Position numbers and translations under genes: made by a program. Source: Parachlorella kessleri (Eukaryota; Chlorophyta; Trebouxiophyceae; Chlorellales; Chlorellaceae). Taken from it: 64,000 bases of DNA. Shown piece by piece: positions 22,795-34,237 of this stretch. The stretch spans positions 25,201 through 89,200 of the forward strand of contig BBXU01001685.1 in NCBI GenBank assembly GCA_001598975.1, written 5' to 3'. Under the pieces are notes generated by a model. That model did no database searches. It was not told the DNA's origin and was given only the letters and a program-made list of their open reading frames with translations. Every line of letters starts with the position of its first letter. The stretch's first letter is position 1.

Positions 22795-24211
22795 GAGGTG
22801 ACAGTGCTGCCTGAATGCCAGCTGGTCCCTGACGATGAGATGAGCTGTGTGGATGCTTGGAGGTTGTAGGGTGTCAGCTGTGGCACAGGGAGGTGTTGTG
22901 GGAAGTTACCCAGGTGCGAGTCTTGTGAGGGTTGTCTATGGATGGAGCAGCCGCAAAGTGTTGACATGGGGTCTCAATTGCACGCTTGACCTAGCAGTCT
23001 ACTTTTGGTATGTCGCCATGTAGGGTGACTCACATGGACAGGGCTATTGTGGTAGGTGTAAACCCTGTCTGTCTGTCCCTCCTGCCTGCCACGGGATTCG
23101 TTTCCTCAAGGGAACTAGGCAGATTTTTGGAGACGGGATGCACATGGCAGTGAGAGGTTAGACAGCAGTTTGTGGGTGCCAGCTGCGTCATTTAGCAAAG
23201 GGAAGAGCAGGGAAGTTGCGAACAAGCACGAAGGCTGTCGACAGTGGTGAACGCGAGAAAATTGGAGCGGGTGGATGCACCTGGGGTTCGCTTGGGGATT
23301 AGGCAGATTTTCCTTGTAACACCAGTGTGGGACTAGTTGTCGCCGTCAGCTGTGAGTGCTGTGTTGCTGCTGCTTTCAGTCGAACACACGTCGACTGAGT
23401 CTTTTGTGGCCTGACTTTGGTTATGAGATATTAGGTAAAGGAACGGCTTCCTGGGTCGTTCCTGAGGTTCCATTTCCCAAAGCTGCAGTTAGAAAGGCAG
23501 CAGTTGTAGGGAACGATAACCTGACAGCAGGTGGTCATAACATTCCTGCCTTCTGCACCTTCATCACTGCAGACTCTCAGATCACTGCAACCCAGCCTTA
23601 TAGAAGTGTAGGTTACATGCCCAGGTTCAGTGACTAGATGAACACTATGGCATAAATGCTGTCGTATAAAGGGCCAGGCACATACCATGGCTTGCTGCAG
23701 AGATTGCGAGCAAGATTCCAAACATCCTAGTTCGACAAGGCCTCCTCCGTGATGAGGTAATGATAGATAGGAAAGCCCTGTGAAATGTTGCCAGACTTTC
23801 AGCAACTACACCTCCAGCTGCCACTGATCAACACCTCCTGCTCTGCATCGCACCCCGTGAGGCAGGCCAAGCAGCCAATACGAGGAGAGTACAGAGCACA
23901 CTCACGCTCGCGTCAAAAGGACAAGTCACAGCAATAATGTACAGCTGTCAGAGGGACTACTGGCGGTGACCGCCTGTGCAGGAGGCCACACCTCAACAAA
24001 GCGGCTACACCTGCCCACCACTGACATAACTACGCTGCAGCGGGCCCCCTCCGGCCCGTGTCAGGGCTAACACAGTATGCCATGGCTCCTGCTCTTGGCC
24101 CATTTCGTGGAGTATGACACGCACACTAGCCCGCAAGCCAGTGTCAAACGGTTGGCCACGTCCGCCAGCGCCGTGCTAAGCCCACTGACGATCTCCCTGC
24201 AAGCCGGCTAC
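22795..24211. other. Convergent 3' intergenic region, no gene recognised
   Basis: 1.4 kb between the Lifeguard and fibrillarin stop codons. It contains a TGTAA at 23315-23319. No coding exon pattern is seen on either strand. Confidence 0.5.
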
Positions 24212-26923
24212 CTACTCCTTCTTCTTGGCGGGTGGCCGGTACACTCCAACCACCACCGCATGGTCTCGCTCGTAGGGTTCCAATGTCACCTACAACCAGG
24301 TCAAGACGAAGTTCTGGTTCAGTTTCCTGAACGCCAGGACAAAAGGGCGCTCAGGTGTAGCTTTCTAAGCAAGGTGTGGAAAGGCCTCTCCCAGCAGCTG
24401 CCACCTTCTCCTCCCCTCAACCATCACCAATGCAACATGCACACGAGCAGCTAGTTAGCGGTCTTTGGTACCTACTCAACCAGTGGCAACAGCTGACAAC
24501 CGGCTCAAGCCCCTTGGGACGTCCAACCCTGAGCCACACCAAAACTCGCCAGTCCCGAATAGCTCCTCAGTAACCAAGAGAGTTCACCACACCCACCTTA
24601 ACGTGCCTTCTGGGGTGCAGCCACCATTCGAGCTGCTGGTCACTCTCTGACAAGCACTCCCATCCACCTGGGCCACTCAAACCTCAGATATACATAAATC
24701 CTGCCCCCTGTCACCACCGCCAGGCCAGCTATCACCCACCCACCTGCTCCTTGGGCTTGAGTTGCTGCTCCTGGAGCTTCTTGACCTCGCGGGCAAACAC
24801 TGCCTCGGGAGGGGCTGTGGAGTCGATGCAGCTGGCCTTGATGGAGATCACATAGTTGCCACCATTCTTCAAAAAGTACTGTGAGTTGAGGCCTACGATA
24901 CGGGCCTGCAGCACAAAAGCACCCCAGTGTTTCAGAACTGTATAATACAACGAAGAGGTCCAGCTTCAAGGGCATTGATGCAGCTGTGTGAGAGAGGTAC
25001 GTGGGCACAGACATGCGCAGCAAGTTGTCCCACCATGGTCATCAGCCAGCCTCTTGCACACTCTCGGATGGCAAGTTCGTCGCACTTTCCCTGCTCCCCG
25101 CTGCACCCCTCCGTGACCGTCCCAGCATCAAATCCGCTACAAGGGTGCCGAATGCTTTCAGTCCATGCACCTGGCGGCCCAACCAAACAGAGTCGCCCGT
25201 CCTCGCACTGCCTGCACACTCCTCTCATCACCAAACCCGGGTTCCTCTCTGCGCCACGATGCTCCAGCTCTCCCGTGCCCACCGCCTCTCAGCAAACCCT
25301 CCCTCCCTTACAGGCAGACCAAACCGCGATTGGGGCGCGCACCTGGTCTGGCTGCGCCACGTCAGCGAACACGACATCCACCATGGGCACCAGCATCCGA
25401 TACTTCTGCGGGTGCCGAGCATCCTCGATGATGGGGATCACGTTGGGCCGCTTCTTGGCCATGTTCACAAGGTCGCGCCCAGAGCGGTGCGAGAACTCCA
25501 CAGCGTACACAGCGCCGTCGGGCCCCACAATGTCAGACACGTGCGAGACGCTGGTGCCGCTGGCTGCGCCCAAGTACAGCACCTTGGTGCCTGCAGAATT
25601 GAACAAGAAAAACGAGTAACAAAACACTCATGCAGTGGCTAGCCCAGAGCATGCCTGTCTGGCTACACCACCAAACCTCATGCATCTAATACCCACGCCA
25701 CCATTCTAATGGATTACGCTTACTGACTTCGTCACGTGATCTCATCACTGTCCCACCCCTCGAATACTGAAAAGCCATCCAAACATGGTTAGGAGAAAAA
25801 ACTCCCCTGTGGGTCACCAAAGATCTCGTTGAACAGCTGCGTCAAGGGGGCCCGCCAAGCCTCTTCAGGCGGAGCAATACAGCCCCCTTTCTGCCAACCT
25901 CCCAGCCAGCTCCATTCCAGTTTCGTCCCACCTGGCTTGATGTGTATGTTGTCCACGCCCGCCAGCACCGCGGCCGCCAGCTTGGACCTGAAGGGGTTCC
26001 ACACGCGGTACTCCGTCTTGTCGCCGCCCTCCTGCTCCACCGCCACGCGCTTCTCGCCGTACACGCTCTCGCCCGGCACCATGTTCTTGGTGACCAGGGC
26101 GTCCTCCTTGCCGCGCGCGATGAAGATGCCAGAGTGCCTGTGGGCCTCAACCATGACCTGCAGCCAAGGTCAAGGAAAATAAAACTTCTCGACCAGCCCC
26201 TGTGACACATGTCCCATGTCAGACTGGGGTTTAGAGTTGCTATTGCCAACCCCCGCCTAGGGCCGCAGCGCCAAAATACTGCAGCCTGCCCACGGCGGTA
26301 GGAGCATGGAAAGCTGTCATGTTGTGCTTGTCGATGTCCAATCCTCGCCGGGCTAACCTTGCTGCCGCCCTTCATTCCGCCCCTGCCGCTGCCGCGCCCG
26401 CCGCCCCTGCCGCCGCCGCGTTTCTGCACGCCGCCACGCGCCCCAAAGCCCCTGCCACCGCCCCGGCCGCCACCGCCAAAGCCCCCGCGACCACCAGGGG
26501 TGCCACGGCCACCGCCAAAGCCCCTGCCGCCTGCACTCCAATGGCCAGCGACACAGTCCTATAGGCATCTCCGTAGCACTGAACACCAGGCGTAACGTCC
26601 AATATGCCATCGGCGTGCATCCCCGTCCTACAAAGTCTATGTTCTCCAAGGCAGCCACACAAAGGCCTCCCTTGCAGCACGAAAGCACAACACACCCCAT
26701 CCCAGATGCCCGACAACCTCGGCAACATCTTGCGACCACTCTTTAGCTCTGATGCTAACTGAGAAAGCACAACTAAGTCCAACTGCTATCTGCTTCCCAG
26801 CTGTAACGCCCTGGCATGCAAGCGCTGCCCATGCATGCAAGGCAAGCCAAGCCCACCTCCGCGACCGCCTCCTCTGCCACCGCCTCTTCCTCCTCTTCCA
26901 CCTCCTCTATCGCCGAAGGCCAT
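24212..26923 (-). CDS. FBL: Fibrillarin, box C/D snoRNP 2'-O-methyltransferase, 317 aa
   Basis: Six exons on the minus strand: 26857-26923, 26358-26530, 25932-26157, 25343-25590, 24744-24905, 24212-24289. Residues 1-80 are the Gly/Arg-rich GAR domain ([12 protein letters not shown]). The methyltransferase core follows: SAM-binding [19 protein letters not shown], then [33 protein letters not shown], and the C-terminal [18 protein letters not shown]. Fibrillarin methylates rRNA riboses with NOP56, NOP58 and 15.5K in the nucleolus. Length fits the family (about 320 aa). All introns are GT-AG, with high-GC exons. It is divergent from the FHA-parvulin gene; a telo-box motif, common at plant ribosome-biogenesis promoters, lies upstream at 27084-27094. 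Confidence 0.97.
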
Positions 26924-27209
26924 GATGCAGGAGTGCTGCTACCGGATGGCGCCCACAGATGCTGCTGAAAACAAAATTCTCGCAACGTGCCAAGACCACC
27001 TTCGGACAGCGACACTTAGCGTTCTTAGACTCAATTGGGTACTGTTCAGTAACGATGGGACACTGAGGAGGGTGCCTACATGGCCCTAAACCCTCCACGC
27101 GCGCAAGGGAGCCATCTCGGTAAACTTAAATATCACTGCCATCAGAGCGTCTGCAAGGGTTGCTGATATCACTGAAGGGGGTCTTCCAGCGCAGCACAGC
27201 CGTGCCCAA
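26924..27209. promoter_or_regulatory. Bidirectional promoter region, fibrillarin / FHA-parvulin
   Basis: 286 bp separate the two ATGs. The telo-box-like CCCTAAACCCT at 27084-27094 lies 161 bp upstream of the fibrillarin ATG. No clear TATA box is seen. Confidence 0.5.
27084..27094. promoter_or_regulatory. Telo-box-like motif
   Basis: CCCTAAACCCT contains the plant telo box (AAACCCTA family), which is enriched upstream of nucleolar and ribosomal protein genes. The functional assignment here is by analogy. Confidence 0.45.
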
Positions 27210-28984
27210 ATGGGGTTCAATCCGCCTAGTTGGGCAGCCCAGCCAAAGCGAGCAGCAGCCTTGGAGGTAGGCTCTGCAACGCCTGATCACCTGATTCAGG
27301 CTTCTCAGTTTGCAGACTTTGCCTCCTGCACAGCTGATAGTTGCATGAGCGCTTGACCCCTGGTTCTCTTAACCAGCCTAGCCAGTGTTGGTTATTGCAG
27401 GGCCAGGGGCAGCGCTACTCTCTGGCTGAGAAGCCCTTCTATATCGTAGGCAGGGAGGGCGAGGTGGATATTGCTGTCAGCGACCCTTCAGTCAGCCGCG
27501 TCCACGCAGCTATAGTGCACCACCAGGACGGGCGCATCTACCTCATCGACCTGCAGTCGGCAAGTGCTGCTGCATGGCCTGTGGCATATGCCTTGCCCGC
27601 TTCTGCCTGAGCTACAGAAGCAGACGGAAACTTTAGTCGGCCGCAGCAGGGCCGGTAAGCCCAGGACCCAGTACGGTCCTGATGACTGGCTATGCTGTTG
27701 CCATTCCCTGCAGAGGGAGGGAACCAGCCTCGACGGTGTGAAGGTGCCAACCAATAGGCCAGCAAAGTTGCGAAACAATGCAACCTTGGCATTTGGGACC
27801 TGCCCCGCCAGCTTCTCCTTCACCTGTGAAGAGCTAGGTGGGCGACCTCTCTAGCAATTGGCCACTGCAGCGGTGGACCCTGCCGGAGCACAGCATACCC
27901 CTTGGCGTGCAGGGCAGGTGTTATCCAACGTGTGGCCCTCTGCCTTGCTCCCAAATCTCAGTCATGACCACTGTCACTGACCTGGTGTCTGTCCACTGTA
28001 CTCGTGCCAGCAGCCGCCGAGCCGCCCACTGCACCAGGCAACGAGCCGGCACAAGTCCGGGCCTCGCATCTGCTGGTCAAGCATAAGGATGTGAGGCGCC
28101 CCTCGTCCTGGAAAGAGCCCACTGTGACCCGCACAAAGGCAAGCCTCAAGCCTGGTTGCAGGCTGTAGCCTGGGTGGGTGGGCGGCCTGTGGGGTCCAGT
28201 GCCGGGGTTCGAGTGTGAATGTGGGGTAGCCGGTGGCTCCAATAGCCACAACACACTGTGCTCCTTTTGGATGCACATGTGTGTGCTCTACTCCTGCTGG
28301 GTCAGGTGGCTATCTGCATGTCTAGGGGACTGGGTTGCATAAATGGCACCCTCCGTCCGCCTGAAGCCTGAACTCAAGCCCTGGCTGCTCACGGATGAGG
28401 TGCTGCAGGCTGGCCTGGCACGTAACAGCACCATTTATATGTGTTGGGACAGGTATTCATACTCACCAACTTTGGGGCACTGGGGAGTGAGGGAGGAGGT
28501 AGTCAGTTCCGCTGTGGACGGGCAGGGCAGCATCCCGAGAATCTGACAATTGCTTATGTGGCTGCCTTTTCAGGAGGAGGCATTGCAGATGATCCAGGCC
28601 TTCCGAGAGCAGCTAGTGTCCGGCCAGGCTGACTTTGGAACATTAGCGTCCAAAGAGAGCCACTGCAGCAGGTAAGGGGTGTCAATAGCTCAGGCTCAGG
28701 CATGCAAGGAGCAGGCACCTGCCAGCTGCCTGCCCGCTTATCCAGTCTGAACCTCCACCCAGTGACATACTTGATCGCGCTGCTGTCCCTTTCCCGCAAG
28801 CGTACAAGCCCTGAGTTATCTCTGTGATGGATGCAGCGCACGGAACCAAGGGGACCTTGGGTTCTTTGGCCGAGGACAGATGCAGAAGCCCTTTGAGGAC
28901 GCCACGTATGCACTCCAAGTTGATGAGCTGAGTCAGCCAGTAATCACGGACTCTGGAGTGCATCTGATCTTGCGCACTGCATGA
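27210..28984 (+). CDS. FHA-domain Pin1-type parvulin prolyl isomerase, 237 aa
   Basis: Exons 27210-27266, 27401-27559, 27714-27837, 28011-28138, 28574-28671 and 28837-28984 join in frame. Residues 20-113 form an NIPP1-like FHA domain with G36-R37 and the phosphothreonine-binding S51-R52-V53-H54. Residues 129-237 are a Pin1-type parvulin. They keep the catalytic His133, Lys137, the phosphate-binding Arg142-Arg143, Cys187 in [15 protein letters not shown] and the final [10 protein letters not shown]. It should isomerise pSer/pThr-Pro bonds, with FHA taking the targeting role that WW has in animal Pin1. Introns 2 (GCAAGT) and 4 (GCAAGC) have GC donors. Exon 4 has a tandem CAGCAG acceptor that could add or drop one Ala. 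Confidence 0.9.
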
Positions 28985-29539
28985 TGGATGATGCAGCCTG
29001 ACTGACGGGAAGACGCTGGACACAATGCATGAGAGAGATCTGCTCTGGCTTCGTGCTGTTTTGGGAAGTACATTACTTTTGAGTACGATGCGTGTGACTG
29101 GAAGGGATTTGACAGCAGCTTGGCCAGCTGCGCCGTTAGCCAGGAACATGGCTGGGGGTAATATGTATGTCACGATGGTGGCAAGGTTGTATTACGGTCG
29201 ACAGGCTGGCTTCATGGTGTTGGACGTCACATGGTGTTGGATAAGTCGTCCCGCACTTCTATGTTGGATGTCATGGTTTCGTGAGTTGGGACTGTTCAGC
29301 ACGTGAGTTTCAAAACAAAGTGCATGGTGTACGTGTGAAGCATGAAAGTAACCTTAGTTTGCTGCAGGGAGGGGCCCACTGGAGCAGCACTCAGGCAAGC
29401 CCCAGACACGACTGCATCCAGCCCCGTCAGTACAGTTCAATTCTACCTCAATTCGTATTGCCTGCCACCATCAAACAAAGATCCTGTGCGATGCAGAACA
29501 GAACTATGTGAACGTTGCTTAGAGACCCTTGAAGTTTTA
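28985..29539. other. Intergenic region after FHA-parvulin
   Basis: Expected 3' UTR plus unassigned sequence, with one short dispersed element at 29389-29473. No gene seen. Confidence 0.5.
29389..29473 (+). repeat. Diverged short dispersed element copy
   Basis: ACTCAGGCAAGCCCCAGACA followed by GCATCCAGCCCCGTCAGTAC and a degenerate CCTGCCACCATC end. Confidence 0.5.
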
Positions 29540-30100
29540 TTGATCGGCTAAAACACCCTTAGGGCTGAAACACGTTGGGCGCTCCCTTTCCGTTCGAGCG
29601 GGTCTTTAGGACTAAGGACAAGTAGTGGTGGTGGCCTAGTCGGCCACAAAAAAAGGGGCGAAGCCCCCCAGAACGGAGCTTTTATAGAATCCCCTGGAAT
29701 CCCCACAGTGTCAAGCTTGCCTGGTGTTGTCCAGGGAGCAGGATGCCACAAACATACATATCAGTCACAACGTTAGTCGCTACGGCAGCGGAGGCGATCC
29801 GTGGCCGGGCATGGCCGGCCACGGCAGAGTGTCCCGGTGGCGATGCCTCCCCGGCACCCCAACCTCCCCTCCATCCAAGCCATGGTGTTATCCTTGGCGG
29901 TTGAAATGCGCTTGAAGGAGATATGGAAGCTCGTAGAATGGAGCAAACGCAGATATGTCCTTCCCGCGAGCGCAGACGCACACCTGACGTTCCCGCGCAC
30001 ACACACACAGAGTAACCACAAAGGGGCTCCGCCCTGCGGGGCTTCGCCCCAAAAAGATCTCAGAAACTTCTGCGCCTCGGATCGCAACGTCAGGCCTCAG
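29540..30100. other. Hairpin-rich spacer resembling organelle DNA
   Basis: The stretch holds several perfect short palindromes or hairpins unlike the rest of the window: GGGGCGAAGCCCC near 29655; a 10-bp stem CCGTGGCCGG/CCGGCCACGG (29799-29824, 6-nt loop); and GGGGCTCCGCC...GGGGCTTCGCCCC near 30027-30052. Such GC clusters are common in intergenic spacers of green-algal chloroplast and mitochondrial genomes. A nuclear insertion of organelle DNA is inferred, not shown. I see no gene. Confidence 0.4.
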
Positions 30101-30810
30101 GTTGACGAACGGAGGATGACACTTGTCGGACATGCAGGGATGGTTGGACGTTTGCTCCACGCCGTCAACTGGAGCGTGCGGATACCCTCTAGGCACACGA
30201 TATGTGCTCAGGCAAACTAGCAGGGCCGCCCAGCATGCCGCCCAGCACGGTGTGGACTTTCTTTTCTTGATGAATCCAGGGACAAAGGACAAGTTTGAAT
30301 CCCGGAACCCTCGTAACCAGACTTGCGTGGCTGTACAGCAGAATTGGACTCGCAAAGCATTTTATTGTATCGCTCCAAGTGTCACACCCCCAAGGTGAGG
30401 CCTGGCTTCCGCTGATCAGTCCGCCTCCAATTGCAAGTGTGCCCGCACCATCCATCTTGTGTATTCGGCAGGCACTGTCCTCGTTGTTTCGTTTACTTGC
30501 TTGAAGGGGCTGACTATCTGAGTGGCGAGCCTGGTGTTGCAGGCAACACTCACAGACGCGTCCAGCTCGCGTGCCGCGCTGCGCCAATTGACTGCAATAA
30601 CAAGGTAAGGAACAGTTGCAAGTGCCAATTCAGCGGCATATGTGTGCTGTGCGACTGCGGCCTGGCTGGTCAACCATGAGCCCGCCCACACTGGTCATAC
30701 ATGATCAAACACACCTACATATCGGGGGCCTTGCCTGCTGTAGGTCAGCTGTGGCAGCAGCCCTATTAAGGATATCAGGCGGTCAACCCTGGTCCGAAAC
30801 CCGCTCCGGC
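30101..30810. other. Upstream region of the PLATZ gene
   Basis: No recognised coding exon. Possible 5' UTR or unrecognised upstream exons of the PLATZ gene lie here. Confidence 0.4.
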
Positions 30811-32906
30811 ATGATGCTTGTTCAAATGATGCCCGTGCCCCCTTTGCCAAACTATGGCTGCATGGCGGAGGTGAGGTGTTCCTGAACATCGATGCTTGGC
30901 AAACAGAAAGGTGTCAGCACAAAGACTGGCACGGGACGCCTACTACTGCTGGCCTTGACCCCTCGCCTCCTTCCTGTGCCGGCTGTGCAGGTCGCCACTT
31001 CAGCCTTCCAGAATGTGGCTGCCGCTCCTTCCAAATTGCCTCCCAGGTCTCCCTTGTGAGTGTATTGCTCGAAACTGCCGCCGCTTGGTACCTGCGGCTC
31101 CTGGCAAGCCAACGTGTATGCCTGTGGCGGCCACAGTGTAGCCTGGCCTACGCAGCAGCAAGCCTTGGGAGGCTAGGACTCAGCGCAGGGCCTAACTACC
31201 GGTGCCACTCAACTGCAGGCTGAAAGGGGAGGAGATCTCCTGTACCTGCGACTCCGGCGGCTCCTCGCAGCATAGCGCCGCTGCGGCAGTGGATGACCAT
31301 GCGCCAGAGGTCACCCAGAGCCCGCCGTTGTGGCTGGAGGGCCTCTTCACCGCAGACCTCTTCAACCCCTGCCCCTGCCATGCCAACGTGCGCAAGAACG
31401 AGGTGAGCAAGGCTTTTCGGGCGGGCTTGGGGAGGCTAAGGCATGGTAGTCTTGCTTAGCCCCATGCATGGACCTGGTAATATGGCTAGGCGGAACTCTG
31501 CCTTTCAAAGACCCTCAGGGTTGGCTGCCCTCAGGGTTGGCTGCCAGTTTGGTTTGCAAGGCAGCTCGGTAAGTCCCGTCGTATGCCTCTTCCTGCCGCA
31601 GTGCAATTTTTACTGCCTGGCGTGCACCGCAAGCCGCGGGCGTGGAATGTGCAAATACTGCCTGGCGGACCACAAGCGGTGCAGTGGGCAGGTCTTTCAG
31701 GTGATTGTGCGGCTCGGGCAGCCCGGGCGACTGCAAAGTGCACTGCTTGAGCGGTCGTGTGCATCACTTTATAATGCTTTGGCGCTCTTTTTGCGCGCCG
31801 CAGCTGTCTGCCGGTGATGCTGCGCTCTTGCCGTGCGTGTGAGAGTGAAGCAATGCTGTGGACAAGGGCATGCTCATGTCAACCGACCTCACATGAGCTG
31901 ATGGTCACGGTCCTGGTACTAAAAGTTTGCTCCACTTTGCACTGCTGCAGATCCGCAAGTACATGTATCAGACGTGCGTACATGTGGACGACTTGCAGGG
32001 CCTGTGCGACACCTCAGGGGTGCAGGCCTACTGCATCAACGGCAAGCGTGCGGTGCTCATCCATCCCAAGGTCATGACACCAGGCCAGCAGTGCCCAGTC
32101 TTTGACAACACCTGCAGGTGCGCAGGTCGTGAGGGTGCAGGTTGCCAGCTAGTGAACAGTCAGAGGCAGCCTGATCCGTGGCTTCAGGGGCTAATGGCAT
32201 GCTGTTGTAAGCTGAGCATAGCAACGCATGCCAACCCCGCAAAGGCAGCTGGTCACACCAAGGCTTAGCGGTTTTCTCCTCTGCTATGGAGTGCTGTTTG
32301 GTCGACCCGCTGGGCGAGCCTATTAACTTCCGCTCCTGTTGCAGGGGCTGCGACAAGCCGCTGCGGAACGACTGCCAGTTCTGCTCGCTGAAGTGCAAGG
32401 TCGACGTTCAGTACGGCCGTGCCCCACGCACGCCAGAAGCGGGCGGCCTGGATGTTGCACAGCAGCAGCCCAGGTGAGGTTGGGGCTATTTCTGCCTGTA
32501 ACAGACACCTGGAGTTGAGGCAAACCTGCTCAGATTGGATTGCCACACCTGGAAATCTCTCTGGGCATACAATGCCTGGAGCGCAGCTGCGGATGGAGAG
32601 GATGAAAGGGAGCAGGCAGCAGCAGCCCCACTTGGTGTAGACTCCTCCCACCCCGAGCGGTGCGATGGTCTTTCATTCAAACAGCCCCGCCCAGGAGCAT
32701 GTTCTCGCTTTCGCTGCCTAAGTCGCTTGGATGCTTTCCTGTGCAGGGCGCCCATGACCAAGCCCAGCCCACCTGCCAGCGCAGCTCCCTCCATCAGCCT
32801 GTCAGAAGAGGAGGGCTCCGCCCGCAGCAGCTACTCTCGCTGGACCTCAGCCAGCCGTGGCAAGAAGCGCAAGTGTGACAAGCCGCTGCGCAGCTTTGTT
32901 TGCTGA
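30811..32906 (+). CDS. PLATZ zinc-dependent DNA-binding factor, 287 aa
   Basis: Exons 30811-30870, 30991-31055, 31219-31402, 31602-31700, 31951-32117, 32345-32473 and 32747-32906 join in frame. The core is diagnostic for the PLATZ family: PPLWLEGLFTADLFNPCPCH, then CNFYCLACTASRGRGMCKYC and LADHKRC (zinc ligands), IRKYMYQTCVHVDDLQ, GVQAYCINGKRAVLIHPK, and the second zinc site CDKPLRNDCQFCSLKCK. PLATZ proteins are plant and algal factors that bind A/T-rich DNA, repress transcription or act with RNA polymerase III. The tail is Ser/Lys-rich with a likely nuclear signal (RGKKRK). The start is the first ATG of the earliest exon I can join; an upstream exon cannot be excluded. The first two exons are poorly conserved. 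Confidence 0.92.
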
Positions 32907-34237
32907 GCCTTGGGCTCCAATCGGTGGCTACGGCAACGAGCGGTGAGCTCTACTATTAAAGCGCCTAGGGCTTTCCGGCCCTCCTTGCTGCTGTGGCAAC
33001 TTCCACTCGCTTCTTGCGCATCAGGTTGGCCCTCCCTCCTTGGATTGCGACCGCAAAAAATGGGGTGCGATTGCGGCCTCCCGTAATAGGGGTGAGGCTG
33101 GCCCAGCCAGTCGGCAACACTTAAAAGTTGTGCAATAGACTGTGGGGCTTGCGGTTGTGCCTCTCAAAAATAGTAACATGATATTTGCTGTTGGACTCCT
33201 GACCAGACAGACAACTCCTTGCGTTACAACCACTATTTCCCCCTAGTTTGGTTCTAGCCCAGCATGCTGCACCGCGGGCGGCCTCGATGTCATAGTAGGT
33301 TATCATCTACTTAGTCACTTGGCCTATTACTCCTTGAAAGACTCTTTCTTGATTTGTTTAGTACCCCCTGATTTGCTCAGTAGTGCCTCGAGTCTTTGTG
33401 ACTGTCTCAGCTGCCAAATACAGCTCTTGGTTAGGACTAACATGCATACTCAGTGTCAGTTCCTCGTTCATGACGGGCACCTGTATGTTACCCAGCTTCC
33501 ATAAAAATTTTGTACACTATACGACCCTTCCGTGCCGGCCTACTGATTGAGCTGCTTGGATTTTGCGGTGGATGACTATGTTGTCACCTGGTTCTGAGTT
33601 TTGTGTTGGGTGGTTATGTTGTGGCAAGGTTCTGGGTTTTGTGTTGGGTGAATATTAGCATGGGTGGCAGGTAGCGCAAACAGGGAGTAGAGCTGGGCCG
33701 GACTGGACAGGACGGACAGGGCTGGATGCAGAATGAGCCTGAGTCTTGCCTGAGTATACGTTGAATATGTTGTGACCTGGCTCGTCACTGGCAGCCCCAA
33801 ATGTGTGGACTGCGCTTTCTACTCCTACATTACACCTTACTGATTTCCTGTGCATGGCTTTAGGCTTTATAGGTGAGCATGTACGCCTTTTGTGTACTGT
33901 CTTCTGGCTTCACCATACCCTCTATGGCCGCGTGTGGTCAGAGGAATTGTGGCAGCTGCACACCCCTGAGAGATGGGGCGCACCCATGCGTGCCCTCCCA
34001 ATGCCTTGGCTAGAAGTGGAGGAAGACCTGTTGCATTTGCCAAGAGCTACTATTGTCCCTTGCATGATTGTCCCTATACGTATCATGTCGCTTGTAAATC
34101 GCGCTGTGTGATTACAGACTCCATACAGAGTTGATCTGAGGACGTAACATGATTGCAGCCTTCCCCTAGCGATGGGCGGCAAAAGATGACGTGGCTAGAA
34201 CCAAATACGGCAAAGACAACGCCACCAATGCAGTAGA
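32907..34237. other. Intergenic region, no gene recognised
   Basis: 1.3 kb between the PLATZ stop and the TMEM186-like stop. It contains one complete inserted short element (33656-33761). A 102-codon open frame at 33803-34111 has no recognisable features. Confidence 0.5.
33656..33761 (-). mobile_element. Short dispersed element, complete copy with 7-bp target duplication
   Basis: Flanked by TGAATAT at 33649-33655 and 33762-33768. In its own orientation it starts ACGTATACTCAGGCAAGACT, carries GCATCCAGCCCTGTC and ends TACCTGCCACCCATGCTA, the same 3' end as the copy at 10265-10446. It is 106 bp long with no coding capacity. Confidence 0.75.

Noticed and set aside
30288..30306. tRNA T-arm-like sequence (GTTTGAATCCCGG)
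   Set aside because: No matching acceptor stem, D arm or anticodon arm could be placed around it.
33803..34111. 102-codon plus-strand frame as a gene
   Set aside because: No domain, no splice context, no promoter signal, and it lies among repeats.
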